64,000 nt of DNA from QQVM01 sp964544885 (GCA_964544885.1 CAZJDX010000007.1:54698-118697), one strand, 5' to 3'. Positions 8,996 through 18,471 are shown, counted from the first letter of the stretch. The notes: generated by a model from the sequence alone, not told the origin. Translations and numbers: made by a program.

Positions 8996-10139
8996 GCCCT
9001 CCCTCCTTCTTTTCTTTCTCTACCTGGCGGCTAACGCTGAGAATGATACCGATGGAAATACTGGTAAACCAAATTGACGTACCACCCATACTCAGCAAAG
9101 GAAGAGGCTGCCCGGTAACCGGAAACAGATTCACCGAAACAGCCATATTGATCATTGCCTGAAAGACAAGTAGAAAGGTACAACCCACTGCCAGCAAGGT
9201 TCCGAATGCCATGGGGCTGTGATGCAAAAATCTGATCACCCTCAGGAACAAGAGCAGATAGAGGAAAAGAACAAGCAAGCCACCTGCCAGACCATATTCC
9301 TCAATGATAATGGCGTATATAAAATCAGAATACGGATGGGGAAGATAATTTCTCTGAACACTGTTTCCTGGAAACACGCCCAGGACACCGCCTGTAGCAA
9401 TAGCGATCTTTGCCTGCTCAGCCTGGTAGTTATCCGCTCCGCTTCCGCTGATAAATTTTTCTATCCTGTTCTGCCAAGTTTCGATTCGACCGGTATTCCC
9501 GGTTGCGAAGGCGATGGCAAGGTAAAGTCCGAAAGCCAGAACTCCGGCACCCAGTAAGAGACCAATATATTTCAATTCAATACGACCAATGAACATAAGG
9601 AAGAGACAGGATATGAACAGGATCGCGGCGGTAGAAAGGTTAGCCGGCAGAATGAGTCCGCATATCCCAAGAACAGGGAGTATAACCGGAACAAAAGCCG
9701 ACTTGAAACTTTTGATCTCAGCCTGCTTTCTTGAAAGGATTCTGGCGACGAACATGATCAATGCCAGTTTTGCGAAGTCTGAAGTCTGGAATGTGATGTT
9801 AATTACCGGCAAGGTAAGCCAGCGTGAAGCATCATTCAGGTTTGTTCCACTCATGAGTGTAATGACCAGCAATGGAACAGTAACGAAGAGAGCAATCGCC
9901 GAAGCCTTTGAGTAATAGATGTACTTGACAAGATGCGACAAGTACATCAGCACGAGTCCGAAGGCCAGAATAATCAGGTGCTTGATCAGATAATAGCTTG
10001 TATTCCCGCTTTGATACCTGTAAGCCAGGGTACCGGTGCTGCTGTATACCGCCAACAGGGAGAAGAGCGAGAGAATGAATACAATCAGCCAGATCGTTCT
10101 GTCTCCTCTGAAATATTTATCCAACCAGGTTGCCTGCAT
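8976..10139 (-). CDS. ftsW: FtsW/RodA-family septal peptidoglycan polymerase
   Basis: This SEDS-family polytopic inner-membrane protein (387 residues, about ten membrane segments) polymerises lipid II into glycan strands together with a class B PBP. Family sequences include a helix with LLAVYSSTGTLAYR near residue 28, the periplasmic stretch GVFPGNSVQRNYLPHPYSD and the C-terminal PVTGQPLPLLSMGGTS. The location inside the dcw cluster makes FtsW more likely than RodA. Confidence 0.93.
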   Translation of the reverse strand: MQATWLDKYFRGDRTIWLIVFILSLFSLLAVYSSTGTLAYRYQSGNTSYYLIKHLIILAFGLVLMYLSHLVKYIYYSKASAIALFVTVPLLVITLMSGTNLNDASRWLTLPVINITFQTSDFAKLALIMFVARILSRKQAEIKSFKSAFVPVILPVLGICGLILPANLSTAAILFISCLFLMFIGRIELKYIGLLLGAGVLAFGLYLAIAFATGNTGRIETWQNRIEKFISGSGADNYQAEQAKIAIATGGVLGVFPGNSVQRNYLPHPYSDFIYAIIIEEYGLAGGLLVLFLYLLLFLRVIRFLHHSPMAFGTLLAVGCTFLLVFQAMINMAVSVNLFPVTGQPLPLLSMGGTSIWFTSISIGIILSVSRQVEKEKKEGGHELATA

Positions 10140-10177
10140 GATGCCGAGACGTATTTAATATCATGAATTAATTATAA

Positions 10178-11539
10178 TCAGAGAGCCTTCACAGCCTGCT
10201 TGAATTGCCGGCCACGATCTTCATAATTTTCGAAGAGGTCGAAACTTGCGCAGGCCGGGGAAAGAAGCACTACGTCACCCTGTTTCCCCATCTGGTAAGC
10301 TGCCTTGACCGCAGCTTCCGCGCTGGTCACTTCGATTATTTCCGGAACTGATTCCCGGAAGGCCTTCAGAATTTTCTTATTGTCTTTTCCAAGACAAACA
10401 ATTCCTTTTACTTTTTCTTTAACAAGTTCACTTAGCATTGAATAATCATTCCCTTTATCAACGCCTCCAAGAATGAGAACTACCGGTTTATTGAAACTTT
10501 CCAACGCATACCAGGTGGAATTCACATTCGTCGCTTTTGAGTCATTTACAAATTCGATTCCGTGAACTGACGCAACGAATTCGAGCCGGTGTTCAATGTT
10601 CTTAAAATCCGAGAGACTTTCACGGACTACTTCTTTTCTGATCTCAAGTACGCGTGCCGCGATCCCTGCGGCCATGGAGTTGTACAAATTGTGTTTACCC
10701 TGCAGGGCGAGTTCGTGTATTAGCATAGAGAATTGTTGTTTGTTTGTGGTTATGTTTAGTTTATTATCTTCAAGCCAGGCGCCTTCTTCAAGGGGCTTCT
10801 TAATGGAAAAGGGGAAGGCTTTTGCCTTTACCTCCTCTCCTGGAAAATATTTCAGCGTCAGTTCATCGTCTGCGCAATAAATGAAAGCATCATCCGGAGT
10901 CTGGTTTCGGGTAATCCTGAACTTCGACCGGGCATAATTTTCCACTTTGTAATCGTAACGATCAAGATGATCAGGCGTAATGTTTGTCAGAGCGGCTATA
11001 TGGCAGCGGAAATCGTACATGCCATCCAGCTGAAAACTGCTCAGCTCTATCACGTAATAATCCCGGTTGGTTTCTGCGACCTGAAGGGCAAGACTATTGC
11101 CTATATTTCCTGCAAGACCCGCATTAAAACCGGCTTTGGTTAGTATGTGATGTGTCAGAAGAGTTGTCGTTGTCTTACCGTTGGTTCCGGTAATGCCTAC
11201 CATGAACGCTTTGGAATGTCTGCCTGCGAATTCTATCTCACTGATCACCGGAATATTCTTCTCTTTGATTTTTTTGATAAGCCCTGCCTTATCGGGAATG
11301 CCCGGACTTTTGATTACCTCACCGGCTTCAAGAATCATTTCTTCGGTGTGCTTACCCGTTTCAAACTGTATATCGTTCTTTTTTAGAATAGAGACATACT
11401 CAGGTTTAACTTCTCCTGCGTCAGATACAAAAACCGGATATCCAAGCCTGCGTGCAAGTATGGCAGCGCCAACACCACTCTCGGCTGCTCCGAGAATGAC
11501 CACTAACGATGAAGAACTGTTTCCTGAATTCAGGCTCAT
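10178..11539 (-). CDS. murD: UDP-MurNAc-L-alanine:D-glutamate ligase
   Basis: This cytoplasmic ligase adds D-glutamate to UDP-MurNAc-L-Ala. The N-terminal nucleotide fold has GAAESGVGAA (about residues 17-26). The ATPase domain has the P-loop GTNGKTTTT (118-126) and FQLDGMYDF, and the C-terminal domain includes NDSKATNVNSTWYALE and LGGVDKGNDY, both standard for MurD. It starts five bases after mraY and is 453 residues, the usual size. Confidence 0.96.
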   Translation of the reverse strand: MSLNSGNSSSSLVVILGAAESGVGAAILARRLGYPVFVSDAGEVKPEYVSILKKNDIQFETGKHTEEMILEAGEVIKSPGIPDKAGLIKKIKEKNIPVISEIEFAGRHSKAFMVGITGTNGKTTTTLLTHHILTKAGFNAGLAGNIGNSLALQVAETNRDYYVIELSSFQLDGMYDFRCHIAALTNITPDHLDRYDYKVENYARSKFRITRNQTPDDAFIYCADDELTLKYFPGEEVKAKAFPFSIKKPLEEGAWLEDNKLNITTNKQQFSMLIHELALQGKHNLYNSMAAGIAARVLEIRKEVVRESLSDFKNIEHRLEFVASVHGIEFVNDSKATNVNSTWYALESFNKPVVLILGGVDKGNDYSMLSELVKEKVKGIVCLGKDNKKILKAFRESVPEIIEVTSAEAAVKAAYQMGKQGDVVLLSPACASFDLFENYEDRGRQFKQAVKAL

Positions 11540-11544
11540 TTAAC

Positions 11545-12804
11545 TTATCTCAGTTTGAGTGTGATCATGGTAATGACAGCCAGGAAAATCCCTACGATCC
11601 AGAACCTGGAGACGATTTTGGATTCATGATATCCCAGTTTCTGGTAATGATGGTGAAGCGGAGACATCTTGAAGATTCTTCTCCCTTCTCCATATTTTCT
11701 CTTTGTGTACTTGAAATAACTCACCTGCAGTACAACGGAAAGATTCTCTATCAGGAAGATCCCGCAGAGGATCGGAATCAGAAGTTCTTTGCGTATGGCA
11801 ATGGCGAATGTGGCTATGATACCTCCGAGGGCGAGACTTCCCGTATCACCCATGAATACCTGCGCCGGATACGCATTGTACCACAAGAAACCGACGCAGG
11901 CTCCAACGAATGCAGCAATAAATACAACCAATTCACCGGCATGAGGGATGTACATAATGTTCAGATAATTCGCGAAGACGGTATTACCTGAAACATAGGC
12001 CAGAATTCCAAGGGTGGAGCCAATGATCGCGGATGTCCCAGTAGCCAGACCATCAATACCATCGGTAATATTGGCACCGTTAGAAACAGCCGTAATAATC
12101 AATATGACAACCGGAACAAAGATGATCCACGACCAGCGCAAATAATCTTCCCCGATCCATTTGATCAGATAGGCATAATCAAACTCGTGATTCTTGACAA
12201 ACGGAATGGTAGTGATGGTGGATTTGACCGCTTCAGACGAATAGAGCACATCTTCATTCTGACGTATTTCTTCAATCACATTTCCGGCACCAGGTTGCAC
12301 TAGGATTTTTTCCTTGTGCTGTTTTTCCTTTACGACGACGTTAGGATTATAGTAGAGTGTGAATCCCACGATTATTCCGAGGCCTACTTGCCCAAGTATT
12401 TTAAATCTACCGGCAAGTCCTTCCTTATCTTTCTTGAACACCTTAATATAATCGTCAATATATCCGATGAGTCCAAGCCATACCGTAGTCATGATCATGA
12501 TGATCACATAAACATTCATCAGTCTTGCAAAGAGCAGAGTGGGAATAAGTATGGCCGCAAGAATGATAAGACCTCCCATAGTCGGAGTGCCCTGCTTTTC
12601 CATCTGTCCTTCAAGGCCAAGATTCCGCACAAGCTCTCCGACTTGTTTTCTTCTCAGGTAATTAATGATTCTTTTTCCAAGGAGGAGAGAAATGATCAGG
12701 GAAGTAATGATAGCCATAGCCGCGCGGAAAGAGATATACTGAAACACTCCGCTTCCCGGAATCCTGAACTCATCATGTAAGTAGTCAAAAAAGTAGTAGA
12801 GCAT
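11545..12804 (-). CDS. mraY: Phospho-N-acetylmuramoyl-pentapeptide transferase
   Basis: This polytopic membrane enzyme moves phospho-MurNAc-pentapeptide from UDP to undecaprenyl phosphate, forming lipid I. Signatures are KQGTPTMGGLI (about 70-80), the catalytic pair in GYIDDYIK (D117-D118), NGANITDGIDGLATG, and MGDTGSLALGG. At 419 residues it is longer than the E. coli enzyme (360). The excess is a mostly hydrophilic insertion at about 155-235, which I believe is common in Bacteroidota. It abuts murE with no intergenic base. Confidence 0.96.
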   Translation of the reverse strand: MLYYFFDYLHDEFRIPGSGVFQYISFRAAMAIITSLIISLLLGKRIINYLRRKQVGELVRNLGLEGQMEKQGTPTMGGLIILAAILIPTLLFARLMNVYVIIMIMTTVWLGLIGYIDDYIKVFKKDKEGLAGRFKILGQVGLGIIVGFTLYYNPNVVVKEKQHKEKILVQPGAGNVIEEIRQNEDVLYSSEAVKSTITTIPFVKNHEFDYAYLIKWIGEDYLRWSWIIFVPVVILIITAVSNGANITDGIDGLATGTSAIIGSTLGILAYVSGNTVFANYLNIMYIPHAGELVVFIAAFVGACVGFLWYNAYPAQVFMGDTGSLALGGIIATFAIAIRKELLIPILCGIFLIENLSVVLQVSYFKYTKRKYGEGRRIFKMSPLHHHYQKLGYHESKIVSRFWIVGIFLAVITMITLKLR

Positions 12805-14265
12805 TTAATTTTTCAGGTTCAGCATCTCGTTTAATATCTGCTTGTCATCGAATGGATTTCTTTTACCCCGTATTTCCTGGTATTTTTCATGTCCTTTTCC
12901 TGCGAGCAGGATAATGTCTCCGGGTTGGGCGAGCGCGACTGCAGTTTTTATGGCTTCTTTTCTGTCAACTATGGACAGCGTCTTACGTGTTCCTGCGGGT
13001 GGAATACCCTTTTCCATCTGATGGATAATATCTTCGGGATCCTCCGACCTGGGATTATCCGAAGTAAGTATGACCCTGTCGCTCATTTCACAGGCTATCT
13101 TTGCCATCACCGGTCGTTTGGCCGCATCCCTGTCACCTCCACAACCTACGATGGTAATAACCCTACCCTTACCCGAACTTACATCGTGTATGGTATTCAG
13201 TACGTTCTTCAGTGCATCCGGGGTGTGTGCATAGTCAACAACTCCAAGAACTTTTTTATCGCTGGTTATAAAATCAAACCGGCCTTCAACAGGATCAAGG
13301 GTACTGAGCATGGTCAGCACTTTCAGTTTATCCTCACCCAGAAGTACGGCAGTGGCATAAGCCGCCGTAAGATTGTAGGCATTAAAGCTTCCAATCAGTT
13401 TGCAATGAACATCATGCCCGTCAATATTGAGTAATAGTCCGTTGAAACTGTTCTCGATAAGCCTGCATTTATAATCACTCATTGAAAAGAGGCCGTATGA
13501 ATACATTTTCGCTTTCGTATTTTGTATGATGACAGCACCATTCTTGTCATCAAGATTGGTAAGGGCGAAGGCTGCCGCAGGTAAGGAGTCAAAGAAACTG
13601 CGCTTGGCCTTCAGGTATTCATCAAAAGTTTTATGGTAGTCAAGATGATCGTGAGTGATGTTCGTGAAAACACCTCCTGAAAATTCAAGCCCTGCGGTTC
13701 TTTTTTGAACCATAGCGTGCGAACTGACCTCAATGAAACAATACAAACACCCTTCATCAACCATGGCTGCCAGTAGCTCGTTCATCTGCAAAGGATCCGG
13801 CGTGGTGTGAGTAGAAGGAATCACCTGATCATTGACCTGGTTCCTGACGGTTGAAAGCAGTCCTGCCGGATAACCCAGTGATCTGAACAGCCGGAACAGC
13901 AGTGTGGCGGTAGTTGTTTTTCCGTTTGTGCCTGTAATTCCAACAAGTTTGAGTTTTCCGGAAGGTGAATCGAAATAATTGGATGCGATCTGGCCGAGCG
14001 CCATGGCGCTGTCCGCCACCTTCACATAGGTGATACCATCTAAGCGGTTTTGCGGCATGCTCTCACAGACCACAGCGACAGCCCCTTGCTCTATAACCTG
14101 ATCAATATAGGCATGTCCGTCGCTCTGGGTTCCTCTGACAGCGACGAACATACTCCCTTCACGGGCCTTTCTGGAATCGGAGCAAACTGCGGCTATACCT
14201 ATGGAAGTAGTGCCGGAAATCTCTATGATACCAGTTTTATAGATTATGTCTTTCAGCAATTTCAT
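12805..14265 (-). CDS. murE: UDP-MurNAc-tripeptide ligase MurE (meso-DAP type)
   Basis: This ligase adds the third stem-peptide residue. The P-loop GTNGKTTT lies at residues 112-119. The substrate-selecting motif DNPR (403-406, in LTSDNPRSEDP) is the form found in meso-diaminopimelate-adding enzymes, so the wall is predicted to carry meso-DAP. Other family sequences are CDSRKAREGSMFVAV-type N-terminus, HDHLDYH and DYAHTPDALKN. It starts two bases after the PBP gene. No murF follows it in this cluster. Confidence 0.96.
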   Translation of the reverse strand: MKLLKDIIYKTGIIEISGTTSIGIAAVCSDSRKAREGSMFVAVRGTQSDGHAYIDQVIEQGAVAVVCESMPQNRLDGITYVKVADSAMALGQIASNYFDSPSGKLKLVGITGTNGKTTTATLLFRLFRSLGYPAGLLSTVRNQVNDQVIPSTHTTPDPLQMNELLAAMVDEGCLYCFIEVSSHAMVQKRTAGLEFSGGVFTNITHDHLDYHKTFDEYLKAKRSFFDSLPAAAFALTNLDDKNGAVIIQNTKAKMYSYGLFSMSDYKCRLIENSFNGLLLNIDGHDVHCKLIGSFNAYNLTAAYATAVLLGEDKLKVLTMLSTLDPVEGRFDFITSDKKVLGVVDYAHTPDALKNVLNTIHDVSSGKGRVITIVGCGGDRDAAKRPVMAKIACEMSDRVILTSDNPRSEDPEDIIHQMEKGIPPAGTRKTLSIVDRKEAIKTAVALAQPGDIILLAGKGHEKYQEIRGKRNPFDDKQILNEMLNLKN

Positions 14266-14267
14266 TC

Positions 14268-16376
14268 TCAGCTGAGTTCGATGGAAATTATTTCACCCTT
14301 TACCAATCGCGTTCCGGGAACAATGGATTGTCGCGTAACAACACCTCTGCCGCTTAACTTTACCCTCATACCGGCATTCTCCAAAATGAACATCGCATCC
14401 TTCGCACCCATGCCAAGCACATTGGGCACCAGACCCTTAATCATCTTCCTCTCCAGCAATATTACTTTGTCAGCCTGTCTTTGGATGGCCACCCACTCCG
14501 CGTCCTGATCCTTTGACTCGACTGAATGATCCAGGTGCGCAAGTACTTTCATTACATCTTTTTGTGTTCCCGCCATCGCTACAGGAGGAGAAATCCGGAT
14601 GGTGTCTTCATCCGTCTGCTCCTTCTGAAGTTCAAAATGATTGGAAAATACTTTGTCGGCTATCTCTTTAAAGATGGGGGCCGCCACCGCTCCTCCATAA
14701 TAAAAATTATTTGAAGGAGCATACACTACCACTATGCATGAATACTTAGGTTTATCTGCAGGAAAATATCCAACGAAAGAGGCCTGGTATGAACGATGCA
14801 ACTTGTCATATCCGTACTTTGGATTAGCGATCTGTGCAGTGCCGGTTTTTCCGGCTATCTTATAAGGAGATTTATTAAGACTTGCAGCAGAACCTCTCTC
14901 CACAACACCTTCCAGCATCTTTCTCAGCTTATTGATTGCCTCCGGACTTGCAATGGAATCGCGGATGATCTGTGGCTGTGCAGTGAAGACCGCCTGGCCG
15001 TTCTGGCGTATTTGCTTTACAAACAAAGGACGAACCATGCGGCCGTTATTGGCAATGGCATTATAAAACGCCAGTGTTTGCAATGGAGTAAGTGTTGATT
15101 CGTATCCGATCGAGATCCAGGGAAGAGAAACCCGATTGGAAAAGCTTTTATCCGTTGTGCGTTTGATCCTGGGGGTTCCTTCGCCTTTTATTTCAATGCC
15201 CAGCTTTTTACCCAAACCGAATTCATGCAATTTATCCATAAACATTTCCGGCCTTTTGTCATAATGCTCTGTGATTACCTTTGAAATACCCACGTTTGAA
15301 GAGGTTTCAAACGCTTGCTGAATGGAAAGCTTTGAAGACTTCGGCGGATGTGCGTCCTTCATTATCTGTCCTGAATAGTTCCTGACCCCGTCATTGACAA
15401 TGACCGTATCATCAGGTTCAACAAAACCGTGATCCAGCGCTACAAGAAGAGATGCTGCTTTAAATGTTGAACCGGGTTCAGTTGCTTCTCCAATGGCATA
15501 GTTGTAATCTTCCTCATAGGTACCGAGGCCGGTCTTTGCAAGATTGGCGATTGCCTTGATCTCACCGGTTTCTACTTCCATTAGTACAGCACAACCATGA
15601 TCCGCATTATGCAATGTCAGATGCTTTTCGAGAGATTGTTCGGCAACATCCTGAATGTTAATGTCAATGGTGGTTATCACATCCTTGCCATCCTGCGGCT
15701 CAATTTCAGCCTTATCACGAACCGGCATCCATACATTGCCAGACAAGCGCTGCATAAGACGTTTTCCATCCTTCCCTTTTAGCACATCGTCATAGGCCTC
15801 TTCTATACCGACAGGTTTTACATCCCTTATAGTGCCGATGGTTCTTGCCGCAAGCTTGCGGAAGGACAATTCCCTGACATTGCGCTGATCAATGAGCAGA
15901 CCACCTTTGTTCCTTCCAAGTCTGAATATCGGGAACTGCTTCAGTTGCTGAAGTTGAGCATAACTGACATTTCTCTTTACAAGAAAATATCTGTCACTGT
16001 CAGCATACGCTCTTTTAAGGAGTCGTTTATATTCGGCTTTCGATCTGTCCTGAAAGAGCATTGAAAGTTTGTATGCGAGAGAATCAAGGCCATTGTCAAA
16101 AGTGGATTTACTCAGTCCGTCAGCACGGGTATCCATCCTGATATCGTAAACAGGCACCGATGTTGCCAGCGGACTGCTGGCATCGCTTGCATATATATTT
16201 CCCCGGGAAGCTTCAATTGGAATAAACTTGATTGTTTTTTCCCGGGCCATCGCCCTCCACTTATCACCCTCCACAAACTGTATGCGTATGATCTGAATGA
16301 CAATGGCAAGACCCAGCAAGAGAAGCAAACCAAAGGACACATAGATCCTGAACATGATTGATCTCTTGATTTTCAT
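14268..16376 (-). CDS. ftsI: Class B penicillin-binding protein with PASTA domain (FtsI-like)
   Basis: This is the septal transpeptidase that cross-links glycan strands. A single N-terminal membrane segment (about residues 10-30) is followed by a PBP dimer domain (about 50-220, with RGNIYASD) and the transpeptidase domain. The catalytic motifs are S303-x-x-K306 (in EPGSTFKAAS), S359-S-N361 and K510-T-G512 (in IAGKTGTAQ). A C-terminal PASTA domain (about 645-702, GLVPNVLGMGAKDA) follows. E. coli FtsI lacks PASTA, but it is usual in this phylum. It sits between ftsL and murE, where ftsI is expected. Confidence 0.95.
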   Translation of the reverse strand: MKIKRSIMFRIYVSFGLLLLLGLAIVIQIIRIQFVEGDKWRAMAREKTIKFIPIEASRGNIYASDASSPLATSVPVYDIRMDTRADGLSKSTFDNGLDSLAYKLSMLFQDRSKAEYKRLLKRAYADSDRYFLVKRNVSYAQLQQLKQFPIFRLGRNKGGLLIDQRNVRELSFRKLAARTIGTIRDVKPVGIEEAYDDVLKGKDGKRLMQRLSGNVWMPVRDKAEIEPQDGKDVITTIDINIQDVAEQSLEKHLTLHNADHGCAVLMEVETGEIKAIANLAKTGLGTYEEDYNYAIGEATEPGSTFKAASLLVALDHGFVEPDDTVIVNDGVRNYSGQIMKDAHPPKSSKLSIQQAFETSSNVGISKVITEHYDKRPEMFMDKLHEFGLGKKLGIEIKGEGTPRIKRTTDKSFSNRVSLPWISIGYESTLTPLQTLAFYNAIANNGRMVRPLFVKQIRQNGQAVFTAQPQIIRDSIASPEAINKLRKMLEGVVERGSAASLNKSPYKIAGKTGTAQIANPKYGYDKLHRSYQASFVGYFPADKPKYSCIVVVYAPSNNFYYGGAVAAPIFKEIADKVFSNHFELQKEQTDEDTIRISPPVAMAGTQKDVMKVLAHLDHSVESKDQDAEWVAIQRQADKVILLERKMIKGLVPNVLGMGAKDAMFILENAGMRVKLSGRGVVTRQSIVPGTRLVKGEIISIELS

Positions 16377-16393
16377 GCTTCCCTCCTTAACGG

Positions 16394-16804
16394 TTATTTA
16401 TTTTTCTGATCCCTGTCCTTTTCCCAGATCAGGTTTGGTGGTTCCGTACTTTCCTTCAATTCCAATGCCTCAACTGATCCGGCAACGGATGATTGTTTGC
16501 TGTCTGATATATAAGCGGACTGAACAGATATATGCTCCGCTTTCTTTTCTTTCAATTCGGTTTTTGTCTTGTTGATTTCACGGACAATTCTTTCGGCATA
16601 GTAGCTGTTGGCGATATAACCGATTATCAAGACAGTAAGGAACAGGATGAACGGCATGGCCCGTACCACCTGGTTCCTGTCGAAGGCTCCGAAAAGGTTA
16701 ATGAAGCGGATAATAGCCCTGTTACCGGAAATTTTTCCTTTGGAAGATTTTTTCTCCTCCGGTTCCGGCATCTCTGCTTTCTTTTTCAGTTTATTGATTG
16801 TCAT
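16394..16804 (-). CDS. FtsL-like divisome protein
   Basis: This is a small bitopic protein (136 residues): a basic cytoplasmic N-terminus, one membrane segment (about 49-68) and a short charged helix (about 69-92) suited to coiled-coil pairing, as FtsL does with FtsB. The C-terminal 40 residues are polar and low in complexity. Primary-sequence similarity to FtsL is weak in general; the call depends on topology and position between rsmH (14-base overlap) and the class B PBP. Confidence 0.8.
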   Translation of the reverse strand: MTINKLKKKAEMPEPEEKKSSKGKISGNRAIIRFINLFGAFDRNQVVRAMPFILFLTVLIIGYIANSYYAERIVREINKTKTELKEKKAEHISVQSAYISDSKQSSVAGSVEALELKESTEPPNLIWEKDRDQKNK

Positions 16805-17714
16805 GCATTCTCCTTTCTGCTATTCTCAGTTTAGCGCTTCTAGCTCTGGGATTTGATGAAATTTCTCCCGCTTCTGCCTCAATTGGTTTTTTATTTATGG
16901 CCTTAAATGGTGCCTCGGCCACATTTCCAAACATATCTTTCTCCGGCTCACCTTCAAACCTGCCCTTGCCAATGAAGTTTTTAACTATCCTGTCTTCCAA
17001 AGAATGATAGGTTATGACACTGAGTCTGCCGCCAGGCCGGATTACACGTATACACTGCGTGAGCATTTCTTTTAATGAACCCAGTTCATCATTCACTTCG
17101 ATTCTGAGAGACTGAAATACTTTGGCGAGGTACTGTGCCTCATTCGTCCGGTCAGCAATCGGAGCAATCAAATCTTTGAACTGATTTATTGTTTGAAAAG
17201 TCTCTGTCTCCCTGACCTGAATAATCCTTTTGGCCAGTGTTTTCGAATTGCTGACCTCTCCATAGGATGAAAAAATCCTTACCAGCTCCTCCTCCGGATA
17301 ATTGTTAAGAATCTTTGCCGCTGTGAGCCGGCTCTCCTGACTCATTCGCATGTCAAGCGGAGCATCAAAACGAAAAGAGAAACCACGCGTAGCTTCATCG
17401 ATCTGATGCGAGGAGATCCCAAGATCGGCAAGCAGGCCATCTATAGGGATCAGCGAATAGTATCTGAGAAAATGATAGAGATAGCGGTAGTTATGACGGA
17501 TAAAAACACATCGGGAATCGCCGGAGAAATTCCTCATGGCATCCAGGTCACGATCAATGACCAGCAATCTCCCTTTTTTCCCAAGCCGTTTTAATATTTC
17601 GGCGGCATGACCTCCGCCTCCGAAGGTTGCATCAACGTACACACCATCTTCCCGGACATTGAGCGCATCTACGCTTTCCTTCAGAAGAACAGGTTCATGA
17701 TAAGTCGTCATCAT
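16791..17714 (-). CDS. rsmH: 16S rRNA (cytosine-1402-N4)-methyltransferase
   Basis: This SAM-dependent enzyme (MraW) methylates N4 of C1402 in the 16S rRNA P-site. The N-terminus YHEPVLLKESVDAL and the SAM-binding DATFGGGGHA (residues 28-37) are diagnostic. GLLADLGISSHQIDEATRGF and YHSLEDRIVKNF follow in family order. The length, 307 residues, is normal. The start overlaps the mraZ end by 20 bases. There are two ATGs in tandem; the first is used here. Confidence 0.97.
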   Translation of the reverse strand: MMTTYHEPVLLKESVDALNVREDGVYVDATFGGGGHAAEILKRLGKKGRLLVIDRDLDAMRNFSGDSRCVFIRHNYRYLYHFLRYYSLIPIDGLLADLGISSHQIDEATRGFSFRFDAPLDMRMSQESRLTAAKILNNYPEEELVRIFSSYGEVSNSKTLAKRIIQVRETETFQTINQFKDLIAPIADRTNEAQYLAKVFQSLRIEVNDELGSLKEMLTQCIRVIRPGGRLSVITYHSLEDRIVKNFIGKGRFEGEPEKDMFGNVAEAPFKAINKKPIEAEAGEISSNPRARSAKLRIAERRMHDNQ

Positions 17715-18165
17715 CTTTTCTACGTTTACCCATTACTTCCTCAGCAAGGCTTGCAAAATCACCCTGATCGTCCTTCATCAGGCGGTTATATTCAGATTCT
17801 GACCAGATCTCAATCCTGCTTCCATAGGCAAAAAGAATCAGATCCTTCTCAATTCCGGCATATTCTATCAAGGTCTTAGGAACCAGTAAGCGGTTAGATG
17901 TATCAAGTTCCATTTCAGTAGCGCCCCTGTTGAATTTACGAATGAACTCACGGTTCTTCTTCACATATAAATTCAACTCATTCACCTCACTGCTTATCCT
18001 TTCCCATTCCTTTCTGGTATAAAAGACGAGGTGCTTCTCGATTCCTCTGTGAATGACGAAGGACTTCTGTTCCTTGACCGGGATTTGTTTTTTCAAGGCA
18101 CCCGGAAGCAGAAACCGTCCTTTCACATCAATCGTACACGCAAATTCACCAATGAAACCAGGCAT
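17695..18165 (-). CDS. mraZ: Transcriptional regulator MraZ
   Basis: This is the DNA-binding repressor of the division/cell-wall operon that it heads. Two AbrB/SpoVT-like half-domains each carry the DxxxR signature: DVKGR (residues 13-17) and DTSNR (88-92), followed by FLLP and LLVP. In E. coli MraZ binds repeated TGGG-containing boxes upstream of itself. Three 10-bp GTGG-containing repeats lie 36-63 bases upstream of this start, so autoregulation is very likely. The 156-residue length is typical, with a charged C-terminal tail. Confidence 0.96.
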   Translation of the reverse strand: MPGFIGEFACTIDVKGRFLLPGALKKQIPVKEQKSFVIHRGIEKHLVFYTRKEWERISSEVNELNLYVKKNREFIRKFNRGATEMELDTSNRLLVPKTLIEYAGIEKDLILFAYGSRIEIWSESEYNRLMKDDQGDFASLAEEVMGKRRKDDDDLS

Positions 18166-18184
18166 CCCTCATTTTTTCGATGCG

Positions 18185-18192
18185 CTAATGTA
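18185..18192 (-). promoter_or_regulatory. Probable -7 element (TACATTAG) for mraZ
   Basis: Minus-strand TACATTAG matches TAnnTTTG at all but one position and would start transcription about 13 bases before the mraZ ATG. The MraZ boxes occupy the place where the -33 element should be; no clear TTG is seen there. Confidence 0.4.
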
Positions 18193-18200
18193 AAGCAATT

Positions 18201-18232
18201 TTTACCACTTTTTACCACTTTTTGCCACTTTG
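18201..18232 (-). promoter_or_regulatory. Three MraZ boxes (operator)
   Basis: On the minus strand the pentamer GTGGC or GTGGT is repeated three times at an exact 10-bp spacing, separated by AAAAA. The CCAC cores on the plus strand are at 18205, 18215 and 18225. This is the arrangement known for MraZ operators (short G-rich boxes, one per helical turn). It overlaps the expected -33 region of the mraZ promoter. Confidence 0.85.
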
Positions 18233-18450
18233 TTGAAAACTTTTTCGAAACCCGCCACCAGCAAGGCTTTCAGGCACATGCTTTGGTCGGCATTTGCTCC
18301 ATTTTCATCCGCTTTCAGGTACGGACAGGTGATATGTCTTCCCTTGCCAAGGAGTTTCAGACGTAGGGCCTGTGATGCCTCCGGCAGATCAACAAGCACG
18401 CGTTGATTACTCGCTGTCAGAGGCGAGTCTTTCACATCTTTAATTTTAAT
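18233..18450. other. Intergenic stretch between mraZ and the hydrolase gene
   Basis: This divergent intergenic segment holds no recognisable RNA or regulatory motif beyond the two promoters at its edges. A 77-codon open frame on the minus strand (18435-18202) fills most of it but ends inside the MraZ boxes. I do not accept it as a gene. Confidence 0.5.
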
Positions 18451-18458
18451 TACATTTG
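18451..18458 (+). promoter_or_regulatory. -7 element (TACATTTG) for the hydrolase gene
   Basis: A perfect TAnnTTTG match lies 13 bases before the ATG at 18472. The transcript would have a leader of only about eight bases. No convincing TTG is seen at -33. Confidence 0.5.
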
Positions 18459-18471
18459 AAAAAACTATTTT

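Noticed and set aside
18202..18435. 77-codon open frame on the minus strand between mraZ and the hydrolase
   Set aside because: Its last codons are the MraZ boxes themselves, it has no recognisable family, and it would place a gene over the mraZ control region.
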